64,000 bases of DNA from the NCBI GenBank assembly GCA_033961575.1, contig CM066740.1, forward strand, positions 62,875,213-62,939,212, in the 5' to 3' direction. Positions 1-47,911 of the stretch are shown here, piece by piece (position 1 is the first letter of the stretch; every line of letters begins with the position of its first letter). The DNA is from Aselliscus stoliczkanus. Taxonomy: Eukaryota > Chordata > Mammalia > Chiroptera > Hipposideridae. The notes under the pieces are model-generated. The model saw only the letters and a program-made list of their open reading frames with translations. It did not search any database and was not told the origin of the DNA. The position numbers were made by a program, and so were the translations under genes.

Positions 1-1046
1 ACAAATTTCTATCTGTTATCTTTTCAGACATATCAACTTTGTTCTGTAAGTCTTCTAGTAATCAGTGAGCGTTAACGTCACATAGTCCTACAAGCTCATT
101 ATGTTATCAGGACCAGTGGCTGATTTGACAGTTGTGATGTGTGCGTTCTAGTCAGTTCACGTGAAAAAAAAATGTGAAGAGTTCACGCAACTCAGATAGT
201 TACCCTGCAAAATAAAACTGATAGTTTTACATTGTACGTTTAAAACTGATAAAAATGTTTTAGTATTATATTAGCTACATTCTATTTTTATAAGAACACT
301 TAACTTTATCCTTTGTGTTGGTTTCATTTTTATACTATGATATGTGTTTGAAACAACAGTCACATTTAGTTTCAGCTGAATAATGCTATTTGACCATGGT
401 GTAGCTATCCGACGGCGCTATACTAGAAAACATGGCTTCCTTGAGATATGAGTGAACTTACTACCAGTTATATACATGCATACTTAACAAAACATTAGTG
501 TGCTGAAGTAGTGTCCAACTTATTCTTTTCAGGAAGGCTTCCTTGCCTTGACATCCCTTTAAAAGCTACCTTAGTTAGGTAAGTTATGCTTTAAGTTTAT
601 CTTGTAAACAATCTTGAAGTATTTTTATCCATGACACGTCTTCCTAAATAGGCTTGAGGTGTACCAAGATATTGACCCCCTGCCCCATTTGGCAGCCTCA
701 TCCATTGCTCCCAGAGTGCCTTACAAGCATCATCTTCTGTATGTGCTGTGATGTGAAAACGCTTGGGAAACACTGCTATATGGTCACATGACCACTTTGT
801 AGACACCATTAAGAAACCGTTTTATATCTTCCTGACTCCACAATGCCTTAGAGTACTCCTCTGAACACAGTGCAATTAATCTTGAATGACCTGACATTTT
901 CTAATACCAATTAGACCTTAAAAGTTTTAACTGGTTATTTTACTTTTAATTGGTGAATATTTTGCACATTTCCCAATAACTATCACTACTGGCCAATTCT
1001 AGCTTTTGCATAAAAGAATGTCACATTTGAAAAAATGCCTATATAA
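1..1046. other. downstream flank, nothing recognised
   Basis: AT-rich non-coding DNA. A 70-codon minus-strand frame at 597-809 has no recognisable similarity. Confidence 0.5.
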
Positions 1047-1482
1047 GGGCCGGCTGAGTGGCGCAGTGGTTAAGTGCTGGCTTGGGAGGGTGAGGTCTGA
1101 GCAGCAGGGCCGCCGGTTCGGATCCCACATGGGCCAGTGGCTACGTCTACAGCTAAGGTAGTGAACAACAGCTCGACCTGGAGCTAGGCTGCCATGAGCC
1201 ACCAGCGATGGTGTAGGCCACAGTGGGGCCATAAGCTACTGTGAGTGGCCAGCAGCCAGCGTGAGTGGCGTGAGGCACTGTGAGTGGTCATCCAATGGCC
1301 AGTGACTGATCTGCCTCAGTGGGGAAGAGTGCAATGATCACAATACCAACATGCGCCAATGAAGCAACATCCTCCACAATTAGACTGAAAAAGGACAGCA
1401 ACTTGTCTGTTTCCCTTCCCCGATTCCCCAATGCTGTTCCCTCCCCTATTCTGTAATAAAATCTTAAAGAAAAAAAAAAAAG
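1047..1482 (+). mobile_element. long tRNA-headed SINE
   Basis: tRNA head GGCCGGCTGAGTGGCGCAGT, a GGTTCGGATCCCACATGGGC B-box region, the body AGCTAAGGTAGTGAACAACA and a tail ending in ATCTTAAAGA(A)n. Confidence 0.88.
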
Positions 1483-2109
1483 TAGTAACAGCAGTACACT
1501 GTGATTCTAGTTTTAGAGAACCTACTGTAATGAACAAACACACTCTCTTTTTGGGATGTTTCCTAACATGCATGCAGTTACAAACAACTGTTGGCAGCTG
1601 GCAGCAGCCCCAACTGATCATCAGCATGGAGGGTCCTTTCAAAGGCTCTTGCATTCTTCCAAAGCTCTGGGTGTGGTCATATTAAGTGAAAAAATGATTT
1701 TAACCACAGAAAAGGCCACCCAAATACTACAGAATTACTGTATCTATAGCTGTGCTTAATTACTGAGCTAAGAATTTCACGTTCCAAGAACGTTTGTAAT
1801 GAGCTGGAATTTCTAGGGCACCTTTCTTTGAATGCTCCTGTTCTCACTTGTTTCCAAAATCCTGCATGAGGACGGGCCTCATGAGTATCTGTGGCACATA
1901 TTCATGTAACCCACACAAATGTATTACACATGTATGTCCAGGTACAGTGCACACCAACACACTCATGGCACGATACTTACCTCTGTTGTGATTCTTGGTT
2001 TCAACCCCCAGCTACTCCAGGCTTCACAGTTGTGAACTCGCCTCTCTTCACAACTCGTCACTCCCTTGGCCACACGTCATCACTAGTAGCTGTAAACTCC
2101 TTAAATCTT
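1483..2109. other. flank, nothing recognised
   Basis: Only short chance frames were seen. Confidence 0.5.
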
Positions 2110-2990
2110 TTTTTTTTTTAAAGGTTTTTATTGGGGAATTGGGGGAGGGGAAACAGTGTTGGGGAATTGGGGAAGGGGACCAGCCAAGTTGTTGTTCTTC
2201 AATCTTCGTTGTGGAGGGCGCCAGTCACCGTCTGGCTGCCCATTGGCAGCTCATGGTCTCTAAGCTCAAGGTGCTGAGTTCAGTCTTAGTTGTGAGTGAG
2301 TGTAGCCCACTATCGAACAGGCAGTCTTGTTGTTAGGCGCACGTGCTCTCACCAGCTGAGCCATCCTGTCACCTGTTGGCAGCTAAGAGGCAGCTCAGCT
2401 CAGGCTCAGTGTCCCTTGCCCATGTGGGAATCGAACCGGTGGCTCTGTTGCCCAGAGCTTGCACTCTAAGCCAACTATTAACCAACTGAGCCACCCAAAA
2501 AATCTCATTTTTTTTTTTTTTTTTTTAAAGATTTTTTTTTTTAAAGATTTTTTTTTTTAAAGATTTTATTGGGGAATTGGTGGAGGGGAACAGCGTTGGG
2601 GAATCGGGGAAGGGGAACAGACAAGTTGCCGTCTTCTTGTTCTTCAGTTTTAGTTGCGGAGGATGTTGCTTCACTGTTGGTATCGTCATTGCACTCTTCC
2701 CGGATGAGGCAGATCGGTCACTGGCCTCTGGATGTCGCTCATCGTGGCTATTGGCAGCTCACGCTTGGCTGCCAGCCGCTCACGCGGGCTGTGGGCCACT
2801 CACTGCAGCCTATGGCAGCCCACTGCAGCAGGGGCTGCAGCCCACACCATCACCGGGGCTCGCACAGCCCAGCTCCAGGTGGAGCTGTTGTTAGCTGTAG
2901 AGGGCAGTGTCACTGGCCCTCATGTGGGATCCGAACCGGGGCCGCTGGCATCCCAAAACCAGCGCTTAACCAATGCGCCACTCGGCCGGC
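2110..2990 (-). mobile_element. two long SINEs in tandem, antisense
   Basis: Two elements (about 2110-2496 and 2505-2990), each starting with an A-tail complement and GATTTTATTGGGGAATTGG-type tail. The pair is bordered by CTTAAATCT on both sides. The first is of the multi-module type and the second has a single tRNA head. Confidence 0.85.
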
Positions 2991-3263
2991 CCTTAAATCT
3001 CATTTTTAAGCACACACTTTAGCCACCACTTCCTACATTTCTAGATCATTCCTTTTAGTATCCCAAGTCTACATCCCTACAATCCTGTGGATGAGAAAAT
3101 GATTGTGCACCTAGGTTAACACATCTTTGAAAGGCCAGAAATAATGGCTGCCCTCCAGAGAGCATGTAATCTTAACCATCCTGCAAGCCAAACCCACTCT
3201 TTCTACTACCTCTATGTAATTTTCCTTAAATTTCCTCACTTTCAAACACATAACAGAAACTGC

Positions 3264-3669
3264 AGGCCAAGTGGTTCAGTTGGTTAGAGAGCGAGCTCTG
3301 AGCAACAGGGTCACTGGTTCCATTTCCACGTGGGCCAGCGAGCTGCGCCCGAGCTGAGTTGCTGCTGAACTGGTGAGAGCACATGCTCTTAACAGGATTG
3401 CAGGTTTGATGGTGGGCTGTGCCCCCCGCAACTAAGACTGAACATGGCACCTTGTGCTGAGCAGCCTAGAGCTGCCAATGTGCGGCCAGATAGCTCAGTG
3501 TGCAACAAGGTTGCTGGTTTAACTCCCGCATGGGATGGTGGATTATGCCCCCCTGCAACTAGATTGAAAGTGGTGACTGGACCTGGAGCTGATGGGTCCT
3601 GGAAAAATACAACGTTCCTCTTCCCCAATTCCCCCCAAAAAATCTTTAAAAAGAAAAAGAAAAAAACAA
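3264..3669 (+). mobile_element. long multi-module SINE
   Basis: Three tRNA-like boxes (TGGTTCAGTTGG, ACTGGTGAGAGC, ATAGCTCAGTG) and the common tail. Confidence 0.8.
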
Positions 3670-4466
3670 AACTGCAAAACTGTCATTCTCTGGAGCATTT
3701 GAGATCTTGCTTCCTGGCAACTGTTGTCAGTTTGCTTCAAATAAAATTGTATGAGCGCCATTGCTCACTGGTCTCACTTCAAGCCCTCACTGCCAGCCTT
3801 GAGGATCCTTCATCTTACCTCGCTTTCCAGCTGCGTTTCCCAAATCCGTCCACTCTGCCTTCTGCTAGCCCAGAGCATGCCCCTACCCAAAGTCTGCAGT
3901 ATCTTCTACTACCTGACATCTCCCCTTGAAATCTAAAACTGAGCTCCTGGCTTATTAAAGCTACATCCCTGAGCTTTAGGACACTCTGGGTTTCCACTCT
4001 TCCACTTTAATAAAATCCTATCCTTATACCGCAAAAGACTACTCCACTGCACAACCATTATTTCAAACTGTGTTCTGAATTATTTTGATAAATATTACCT
4101 CTCACATGCACACACCTTAAAAACAATTGTATGTATTTTCAAGAAAGCATTCTAGCCGTAAAACAGAGCCAAAGCCCAACTGATACAACTGAGTTAATAA
4201 TTAAAGATTCACCTAGTATTTACTTCAGGGTCATCATCAGACTTTTGAAAATATCTTAAATTTACCAATTCATTTTCTTTAGGAATCCCAATATGGCAAA
4301 ACTTATGTTTTAAAACTAGAGAAAATGATTTAAGCAAAAATGTCATAATTTCATATTATATTCTCAATGCTTTCAAAGCCCAACAGTGATTTTTAGAAAG
4401 AAATTAAACAACATGCTTACATTGAGAGAATTTTAAAAATCTATACAATTCAAGCTAATGAAATAA
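3670..4466. other. flank between SINE and probable 3' UTR
   Basis: No gene or clear repeat was seen. Confidence 0.4.
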
Positions 4467-4472
4467 TTTATT
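4467..4472 (-). promoter_or_regulatory. candidate CAPZA2 poly(A) signal AATAAA
   Basis: Plus-strand TTTATT reads AATAAA on the gene strand. It lies 1.26 kb after the stop codon at the left edge of the repeat-free block. Other AT-rich hexamers occur nearby, so 3'-end data would be needed to choose. Confidence 0.3.
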
Positions 4473-5729
4473 GTACATAATAAAAGTGGTGTTTTAAAAA
4501 AAACATTTCCAGGCCCAGACATCTGCAGGAGTATGTGAGGAGAGGATCCCACTGGAGTATAATAAACGATATTCAAATGAAGGAAATCGTAATCCACTCC
4601 ACTCCCTATACTAAATACTAACATTTACCACAGGCTTGAAATTCCTGTAGCATCAGTAAATGTAGTTTTAAAAATGTTACAAACATGCGTATAATGCATA
4701 GGAAGATGGAAAAATTTAGACTGTAACGACACACCATATGTACTCTCAGCTTTTCTAATTTTCAACCAGTTAAGAATCACAATATCCAAAGAAAGTATTT
4801 TAAAATAGTCTATGACTCACTGGTAAGTGATTTTCTACTCAAATAAATAGGAAAATTTTAATTTTAATGTCACACTGAATTTCAGTACTTTTCAATCCAA
4901 GAAAGAAGAAATAAAACTGAGACATGGTCATGAGTTCAGGATTATATATATTACAATTTGCCTTGTTATAATACATTTGTGGCTTTATGATAAAAATAAC
5001 TCAGGGACATATGGAATTCAAGCTAATTTGCGTAACTATCACAAGAAAAAAGCATTAAATGCATTTCTGAAATAAGTATTCTCATTTAATTCCAGAATCT
5101 CAAAACAGCATTAGATCTTGGCTTTGTTTAAAAAAAGTTTAGTTAAACACTAAGCTAGCTAAATAACCGTCTTGAAAGGTTTAAACACAACTGATATAGA
5201 AAATGCTTTCCCTCTATCTCAGTCTTACTTACATAAATGGGAGAGGTGAGGGGAAAGACAGGCAATTTCTTTAGCAGCACCTCTGGCTAAATCCATTGAC
5301 CACCTTGAACATTCTAGAATGTCCATAACTGACCTCATTAAAAAGCTTGGGCAAATATCAAAAGTTACCCACTTCATAAACTAAAAGACAGTAACTTTAG
5401 GGTTACGTTAAGTAAAATATTTTTGAAACATTTCAAAAACTTTTAACATTAAACTTTAGGAATCATATCTTCATTGTAAGAAAAAAAGACATAACTGAAA
5501 GTGAAAGACATTTAAACTAATCTGATTTTCAATCTTCTTTGAACAAAAGAGATGAAAAATAATCGTTGATTAGCTAAGCTTTGTGCTCTAACCAAACTAA
5601 TTAATTAATTACAGTGATTTTAAATGGCAACAGCCCATCTGACTGGGTAGCTTGACAGTTTGGAATACATTTGCAATGATTTTTTTAAACGCAAAGACAC
5701 TAACATGACCCGGTCATGCAATGTTCTCC
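4467..5729 (-). other. CAPZA2: probable CAPZA2 3' UTR
   Basis: About 1.26 kb directly after the stop codon is AT-rich and contains no SINE, L1 or other repeat I could recognise, in contrast to the surroundings. This is what a retained 3' UTR looks like. The left boundary is only a guess from a candidate poly(A) signal. Confidence 0.5.
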
Positions 5730-40680
<34,951 letters not shown>

Positions 40681-42263
40681 CTAAAATAGAAATTAAGATA
40701 TAAATGTTCAATAGCATAGGCCTCTGCTAAAATAACAACAAAAGAAGTACAAAATTATGCTATTCTCAAGTTCTATTGAAAATGGCTTGAGAAAAATTTG
40801 AAGATAGTGACACTTCTTCACTCAAACACATTAAATTACTTTTTAAAAATAGCTTGTTACTGTTTTAATCATTTAGTATAATCGCAATGATAGACTGAAT
40901 ATAGATTAAAAAATACAAAATATATACAAGTTTCAAATAACAACGTAACTTTGTACCTTAAGGGATTAGAAAAAGAACAAATGAAACCCAAAGTTAGCAG
41001 GAAGAAATAACAAAAATTAAAGCAGAAATTATACAGGGACTAAAAAGACAATAGAGAGGAAACTAAGAGCTGGTTCTCTGAAATGATAAACAAAATTGAC
41101 AACCTTTTAGCTAGATTAACCAAGAAAAAAAAAAGACTCAAAATCAAAAATGGAAAAGTGAACTGTTACAAATGATACCATAGAAATACAAAGGATTATA
41201 AGAGACTACAATAAAAAATTATAATACCGGCAAACAAACTGGACCATCTAGAAGAAAAGGGTAACTCCTAGAAACATACAACCTGCCAAGAATGAATCAT
41301 GATGGAATGAAAAATCTGAACAGACCAACTAAAAGTAAGGAGATTGAATCAGTAATCAAGAACCTCCTAATAAACAAAAGTTCAGGTTTCACTGGGAAAT
41401 TCTACCAAATGTTTAAAGAATAATTAATATAAATCCTTCTCAAACTCTTCCAAACTTTTATGATGCTAGCGAAACCAAAACCAGACAAGGACACCACAAG
41501 AAAAGAAAATTATAGTCCAACATCCCTAATGAACATAGACGCAAAAATCCTCAACAAAATATTAGCAAATTGAATTCAGCAATACATTAAAAGGATCACA
41601 TACCACAACCAAGTGGGATTATATGCCAGAATGCAAGGATGGTTCAACATCTATAAATCTGTCAATATGATACACCATATTAATAACATGAAAGATAAAC
41701 ATATGATCATTTCAATAGATGCATTAGAAGTACTTGACAAAATTTAACATCTATTTATGATAAAAAACTTTCAACAAAGCAAATATAGAGAATGTACCTA
41801 AACAAAATAAAGGTAATATATGACAAGCCCACAGCTAACATCACACTTGAAGGTGAAAAGCTGAAAGTTTTCCTCTAAGATCAGGAATAAAACAGGAATA
41901 CCAACACTCACTAATTTTATTCAACATAGTATTGGAAGTTCTAGCCACAGCAATCAGATAAAAATAAAAAATAAAATAAAAGGCATCCAAATTCAAAAGG
42001 AAGTAAAACTATCACTGCTTGTAAGTGACATATTATATATAGAAAACTCTAAAGACTTCATTAAAAAACTGTTAAATCTAATAAGTGAATTCTGTAAAGT
42101 TACAGAATATAAAAATCAATAAACAAAAATCATTTCTATACACTAATAATGAACTATCAGAAAGATAAATTAAGAAACATCCCCATTTATAATTACACCA
42201 AAAAGAATAAAATACTTAGGAATAAATTTAAACAAGGAGGTAAAAGACCTTTATATTGAAAAT

Positions 42264-42344
42264 TGTGGGCTTGTTCGAATAGTCATGACGTATTTTTTCT
42301 GTTTTCCGTTGCAAAAATGCGTCATGATTTTTCTGACAACCCAA
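42264..42344. mobile_element. palindromic mariner-type MITE, copy 4
   Basis: Contains AGTCATGACGTATTTTTTCT and ends TTTCTGACAACCCAA before TA. It is inserted in an L1 (40960-44275). The left tip is more diverged than in the other copies. Confidence 0.85.
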
Positions 42345-42404
42345 TAATTTACAACAAAAGAGCCAAGAATAAACACTGAGGAAAGGGTAGTCTTTCCATC
42401 TTTT

Positions 42405-42515
42405 TATTTTTGTATTTTTTTTGAGGGCAGTGTCACTGGCCCTCATATGTGGGACCCGAACCGGGCCGCTGGCTTCCCAAGCCAGTGCTTAACCACCATG
42501 CCACTCGGCCGGCCC
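42405..42515 (-). mobile_element. short tRNA-derived SINE in L1
   Basis: GGTAGTCTTT on both sides, in an L1. Confidence 0.9.
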
Positions 42516-42665
42516 TTGGGGTAGTCTTTTCAATACAAGGTGTTTGGAAAACTGGACAGCCACATGCAAAAGAATGAAACTCGATCATAATCTTACACCA
42601 TACACAAAAATTAACTCAAAATGGATTAAAGACTTAAATGTAAAACCTGAAACCATATAACTCTT

Positions 42666-42803
42666 TTTTTTTCTTTTTTTTGGCTGAGCCATCCTGCCCC
42701 CTGTTGGCAGCTCAGCGGAAGCTCAGCTTGGGCTGGACATTGAACTGCTTTTGCTCAGAGCTCAGCTCACACTCTTGAGCGAGCTCTTAACCAACTGAGC
42801 CAA
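42666..42803 (-). mobile_element. short form of the multi-module SINE in L1
   Basis: Flanked by GAAACCATATAACTCTT and GAAACCATACAACCCTT. Confidence 0.9.
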
Positions 42804-43445
42804 GAAACCATACAACCCTTAGAGGAAAAGATAGGTGGTAAGCTCCTTGACATAGGTCTTGGCGATGATTTTTTTAAAAACCAGATTCCAAAAGCAAAAG
42901 CAAAAATAAACAACTAATCAAACTAAAAGCTTCCGCACAAGAAAGAAAATCATCAACAAAGTAAAAAGGCAACCTACTGAATGGGAGAAAATATTTGCAA
43001 ATCAAATAGCTGATAAGGGACTAATACCCAAACTATATTAAGAACTCATACACTCAACAGCAAAAAAACCCCAAACAATCTGATTTCAAAAATGGGCAGA
43101 AGATCTGAATAGACATTTTCCCAAAGACATATAGATGGCCAACTAGTATATTTAAAGATGTTCTCTATCATTAATCTTCAGGGAAATGCAAATCAAAAAT
43201 ACAATGAACATCACATGACCTGTTAGAATGGCTATATAAAAAAGACAAGAAATAACTGTTGGTGAGGATGTGGACAAAAGGGGACCCTTGTGCACTGTTG
43301 GTGGGAATGTAAATTGGAGCAGCCACTATGGAAAACAATATGCAGGTCCTCAAAAAGTTAAATATGGAACTACCATATGATTCCGCAATTCCACTTCTAG
43401 ATATTTATCTGAAGAATATGAAAATGCTAATTCAAAAAGATATCT

Positions 43446-43891
43446 GCGAGCCTACCAAGTGGCGTGTTGGTTAAGAGCTGGCTTAGGATGCCAGCGACCC
43501 TGGTTCGGATCCCACATATGAGGGCCAGTGACACTGCCCTCTACAGCTAAGATGGTGAACAACAGCTCCACCTGGAGCTGGGCTGCGAGAGTCCAGGTGA
43601 CAGTGCAGGCTGCAGTCCCTGCTGCAGTGGGTTGCCATAGGCTACAGTGAGTGGCCGGCAGTCAGCGTGAATGGCCAATGGCAGTGGTGAGTGGCCGTCC
43701 AGAGGCCTGCGACCGATCTGCCTCATCTGGGAAGAGCGCAATGACAATACCAACATGGGCCAGTGAAGCAACGTCCTTTGCAACTAGACTGAAGAACAAA
43801 AAGCAACTTGTCTGTTCCCCTTCCCCGATTTCCCCAACGCTGTTCCCCTCCTCCAATTCCCCAATAAAATCTTAAAAAAAAAAAAAAAAAA
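43446..43891 (+). mobile_element. long tRNA-headed SINE in L1
   Basis: Body CTACAGCTAAGATGGTGAAC and tail CCAATAAAATCTTAAA(A)n. Confidence 0.9.
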
Positions 43892-44534
43892 AAGAAATAT
43901 GCACCCCTACATTAATTGCAGCAAAGGTAAGGAAACAGCCAAGGTATGGAAACAACTTAGTGTCTAACAATGGATGAATGAATAAAGAAATTGTGGAATA
44001 TATATACAATAGAATATTATTCGGCTATTAAACAGAATGAAATCTTGTCATTTGTGACAACACAGATGGACTTTGAGGGCATTATGCTAAGTGAAATAAG
44101 TCACAGAAAGACAAATGTCTTATGATCTTTTATATGTGGTCTAAATCAACCAACCAAAAAACCCAAGCTGCTAAGCTCATAGATAGAGAACAGATTGGTG
44201 GTTGCCAGAAGCTGGGGGTGGCGGGGAGGTGGGAGGAAAATAAAAAAGAAAAACATATATATAATTGAATGCATTTTAAGGAATCCATAGTGCCTGCCCT
44301 CTCTCTCTCTAATAAGCAATTTTTTCCTTTAAACTAAAATGGAAAAAACTTACAAAAAATTTGTATGTGTGAAGAAGTAGGATGCATTTAAGTATAATGA
44401 AGAAAACATATATTTATGTGTTTATAAAGTCACAAATTAGTGAAAAATATCAAAAGGAAGAGGGGAAGACTGATCTTTCCCTCTTCCTCTTAGGAAATTT
44501 TAGTTCAAAGGTAAGAGATAAAATATCAACAGTT

Positions 44535-44967
44535 GGGGCCTGCTGTGTGGTGCATTGGTTAGGAGTTGGCTTGGGCTGCCAGCTCTGAGCAGCAGGGCCC
44601 CGGTTCGGATCCCACATATGAGGGCCAGTAACGCTGCGCCCTCTACAGCTAAGATGGTGAACAATATCTCAGCCTGGAGCTGGGCTGCCATGAGTCGACA
44701 GCGACGGCGTAGGCTGCAGTGGGGCTGGTCAGCAGCTGGTGTGAGCTTTCATGAGCCGTCATGAGTGGCCGTCCAACGGTCAGCAAGTGACTGCCTCATC
44801 TGGAAAGAGTGCGATGATAATACCAAGATGGGCCAGTGCAGTGACGTCCTCCACAACTAGACTTAAGAACAAAAAAGGACAGCAACTTGTCTGTTCCCCT
44901 TCAGCGATTCTCCTATGGTGTTCCCCTCCCCAATTCCCCAATAAAATCTTAAAAAAAAAAAAAAAAA
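44535..44967 (+). mobile_element. long tRNA-headed SINE
   Basis: Same family; tail AATAAAATCTTAAA(A)n. Confidence 0.9.
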
Positions 44968-45469
44968 TCAAAAGGTGTACTGAGAAATATATTTAAGAGA
45001 ATAAAAGCCAGATTTGCTAAAGAGATTAATCACTAATGAAATTACAGCTGAGCCGTTAAATGGCATGCCTAATATTATAGCTTAGTGACAAAGTCTTGAG
45101 TATTGAAGATGGTTTTCCAACCACTACAGTGACTAAGCTCAGACCATGTTCCTGAAAGTGCAGTCCTTAAACAAACAGTTTTAGTGATTTTTGTCTGAAA
45201 TGCACACTCATGGGCCCCATCCTGAATGGCTGAGGAAAACTCTGGAAATGAGGCTCAGAAAACACTATTTACACGAGCTTTCCAGGTGATTTTTAAAATG
45301 TATATTCAAGTACCTGCTGAATTAAGAGAACGTCTGTGCAAAAACAAAGGCCTTGACTTATTTTCGTCTTTCCCACTTTACCAGTACTGTCAAGTCTCTG
45401 ACATGGAAAACTAAAAATAATGGAAAGAAAAAGAAATAGTTATACTCGTATATGTTTGTCTATATACTA

Positions 45470-45703
45470 GGGGTGCCAAAAACATGTATACAAGTGGACA
45501 CTTTGGTCAACGTTGCTCAAGCAGTAGTTCGCCATAATCAGAAGTGTCTGGACGCTGGTGGTAACCACTTTGAGCACCTCTTGTAATTGCCGAAGTCAAA
45601 TGTGACTTGTATTCAACCTTTGTTATCAGTATTTACTGAGTATTACAATTTTAATACAGTTTTCCTTTCATAAAATGTTTATACATTTTTTTGGCACCCT
45701 CTG
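45470..45703. mobile_element. Tc1/mariner-type deletion derivative
   Basis: Inverted ends GGGTGCCAAAAACATGTATA (left) and ATACATTTTTTTGGCACCC (right) lie directly inside TA dinucleotides (45468-45469, 45704-45705). The middle has a short frame with NVAQAVVRHNQKCLDAGG and HFEHLL, like a transposase C-terminus. A GT microsatellite follows the right end. Confidence 0.75.
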
Positions 45704-45704
45704 T

Positions 45705-45706
<2 letters not shown>

Positions 45707-45742
<36 letters not shown>
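45707..45742 (+). repeat. (GT)n microsatellite
   Basis: About 17 GT units next to a TcMar-type element end. Confidence 0.97.
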
Positions 45743-45745
<3 letters not shown>

Positions 45746-45888
45746 TAAGTATACACACAGCTTTCAGAAGAGATGAAAAAAAGGTACATATGATTAGAAC
45801 AAAGATGTTCCTAAGTAGAGGCCACATAAGAGTATGTGACAAAGCCTTAGAAAGGTTAGAAAATGTCAATTTAAAAAAACAAGGCTAT

Positions 45889-45997
45889 GGGCTGGCCAAG
45901 TGGCGCGGTGGTTAAGAGCTGGCTTGGGAAGCCAGCGGCCCCGGTTTGGGTTCCACATATGAGGGCCAGTGATACTGCCCTCACAAAAAAAACAACA
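45889..45997 (+). mobile_element. short tRNA-derived SINE
   Basis: Head GGGCTGGCCAAGTGGCGCGG and an A/C-rich tail. Confidence 0.9.
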
Positions 45998-46089
45998 GAA
46001 ACAAGCCTTTTAAAGCAAAATCTATGACTCTTGTTAGATACCACTGAGAAATAACAAGATGATAATAAAAGTGGGATAATTGACAAGAG

Positions 46090-46260
46090 TGTTTACCAAA
46101 CACTCTACTTGGATCATGTCTTTTAACTCTTCACAACAACCCTATTAGGTGGTTACTATTATACTTGCATGTTTTTTAGATGAGGTGACTGAAGCAGAAA
46201 TTAAGTAACTGTCAATCTGATTCCTGAATTTATTTTATTCACTACACTATGCTGCTTCTC
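46090..46260 (-). mobile_element. MIR SINE
   Basis: ACAACAACCCTATTAGGTGG, TTAGATGAGGTGACTGA and a final CACTACACTATGCTGCTT match antisense MIR. Confidence 0.65.
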
Positions 46261-46671
46261 AGATTTAAAACAGTTTTGATGGAATGGGTAAAATCCAGCC
46301 ACCAAAAGATGAATCCAGCAGAGAGTTAACAGTATAACAACAAACAACTGTCTCAATATAAACATTTTTTTTGGTATTTAAAATGTCAGTAACAGCTTAA
46401 GTGAAACAGACAAATTCCTTGACAGACACAAAATCCAAAATTCACTCAAGAAGAAACAGAGAACTTGAACAATCCTAGATCTATTATTTGTCGTTAAAAC
46501 CCTTCCAACAAATAAAACTCCAGGTTTTCTTATACCCAATGTTTAAGAAAGAAATAACACCAATTCTACACAAATTATTCCAGAAAATAGAAATCAAGAG
46601 AACATCTTGCAACTCATTTTAAAAGAATAGCATTATCCTATACCAAAGGCTAAAATAACTCAAGAAACAAA

Positions 46672-47128
46672 ACTGTAAAAAAATAGTATAATGAGTTACT
46701 TTAAAATGAAGCAGGAGCTGTCACTGCAGAGGAACTGCTTGGCACTTGTTATGCCTTAAAACTTTGGAATGTTAAAACAGGGCAAAATAACCTTTGGACT
46801 GGGCCTACAACAACACTGTAAATCAAACAATTACTTGCAAAGATAACAAGAAAGCAGATGTTATGACTATAGGACTGATTACCAGACTGGAAATTAAAAA
46901 CACTGTTTAGAATTAGCCAGTGTTAGCTTATCTACACCAATAGAAATGCCTTCCACTGATGTAATCGTTCCCCTTCCCTTTCTCATAAATACCCCCTGCC
47001 TTTGTCTCCTAATTGGCACACTATTTGGGTTTCTGCCTGAATCAGTGCATTCCAAAGAGCTATTCTTTTTTGATCTCAAATAAATGCTTGTTGCCTCTCA
47101 CTTTGGCCTTTTATTTTTAGATTAGCAC
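46672..47128 (+). mobile_element. probable solo LTR inside an L1
   Basis: L1 ORF2 sequence is interrupted by about 450 bases with LTR-like order: a CATAAATACCCC box near 46985, a CAAATAAATGC poly(A) signal near 47078, and an end in TTTTATTTTTAG. Left and right borders are approximate and no clear target duplication was found. Confidence 0.55.
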
Positions 47129-47911
47129 AATTCACAGACCAAAATCTCTCATGAACATAGATGCAAAACTCCTCAATAAAATATTAGCAAGTTGAATCCA
47201 GCAATAATATACAGAAAGGATAACACATCATAACCAAACAGTTTGTCCTGGAAATGGAGGGCTGTTTTAATATTTAAAAATGAGTGATAGCAATCTACAA
47301 TTATCAACTGATTAAAGATGAAAAAACAAATCATTTCAATAGAAGCAGAAAAATTATTTGATATTCAGCATCTAATCATGATGAAAACTCTTAGGAAGCT
47401 AAGAAGAGAATGTCCTTAATTTGATGAAGTTATTTACAATGAAACCTGTAACTAACATCACCCTTAATGGCCCAAGGACTAAAGGCTTTACCCCTAAAAT
47501 CAGGAATAAGACAAGAATGTCTGTTCTCACTACTCTTATTCAACATCCTACTAAGATCTTAGTAGGATAAGAAAAAGAAATGAAAGGAATTTCACAAATA
47601 AAATAAAACTTTCTATTTGCAGACAACATGATTGTTTACAATAAAAAAAAAACTCCAAGAACTGGAAAAAACCCCACAACCTATAATACTCAGGTGTAAA
47701 TCTAATAAAGTAAGTGCAGGAGCAGTATGCTGAAAATTACACTGATGAAAGAAATCAAAGAAGGGCTAAATAAATATAGAGACGTTATATTTATAGGCTG
47801 GAAGATTTAGTATCAAGAAGTTAATTTTCCCCAAACTATTCTGAAGAGTTAGTGGAGGCCCAATCAAAATCCCAGCAGGATTTTTTTTGATATATACCAA
47901 CAAACTGAGTC

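Larger units (their letters stand above)
40960..44275 (+). mobile_element. 5'-truncated L1, nested insertions
   Basis: L1 ORF2 sequence from the reverse transcriptase region to the 3' UTR. Landmarks are ATTGACAACCTTTTAGCTAG near 41095 and GAATGGGAGAAAATATTTGC near 42979. It is interrupted by MITE copy 4 and three SINEs (42405, 42666, 43446). The reading frame is thoroughly broken. Confidence 0.85.

Noticed and set aside
2569..3022. Overlapping open frames of 146, 105 and 96 codons
   Set aside because: They are translations of a long SINE in three frames; the same peptides recur at every antisense SINE copy.
3444..3929. 161-codon open frame
   Set aside because: The first part is SINE sequence and the second part unrelated flank; no domain is visible.
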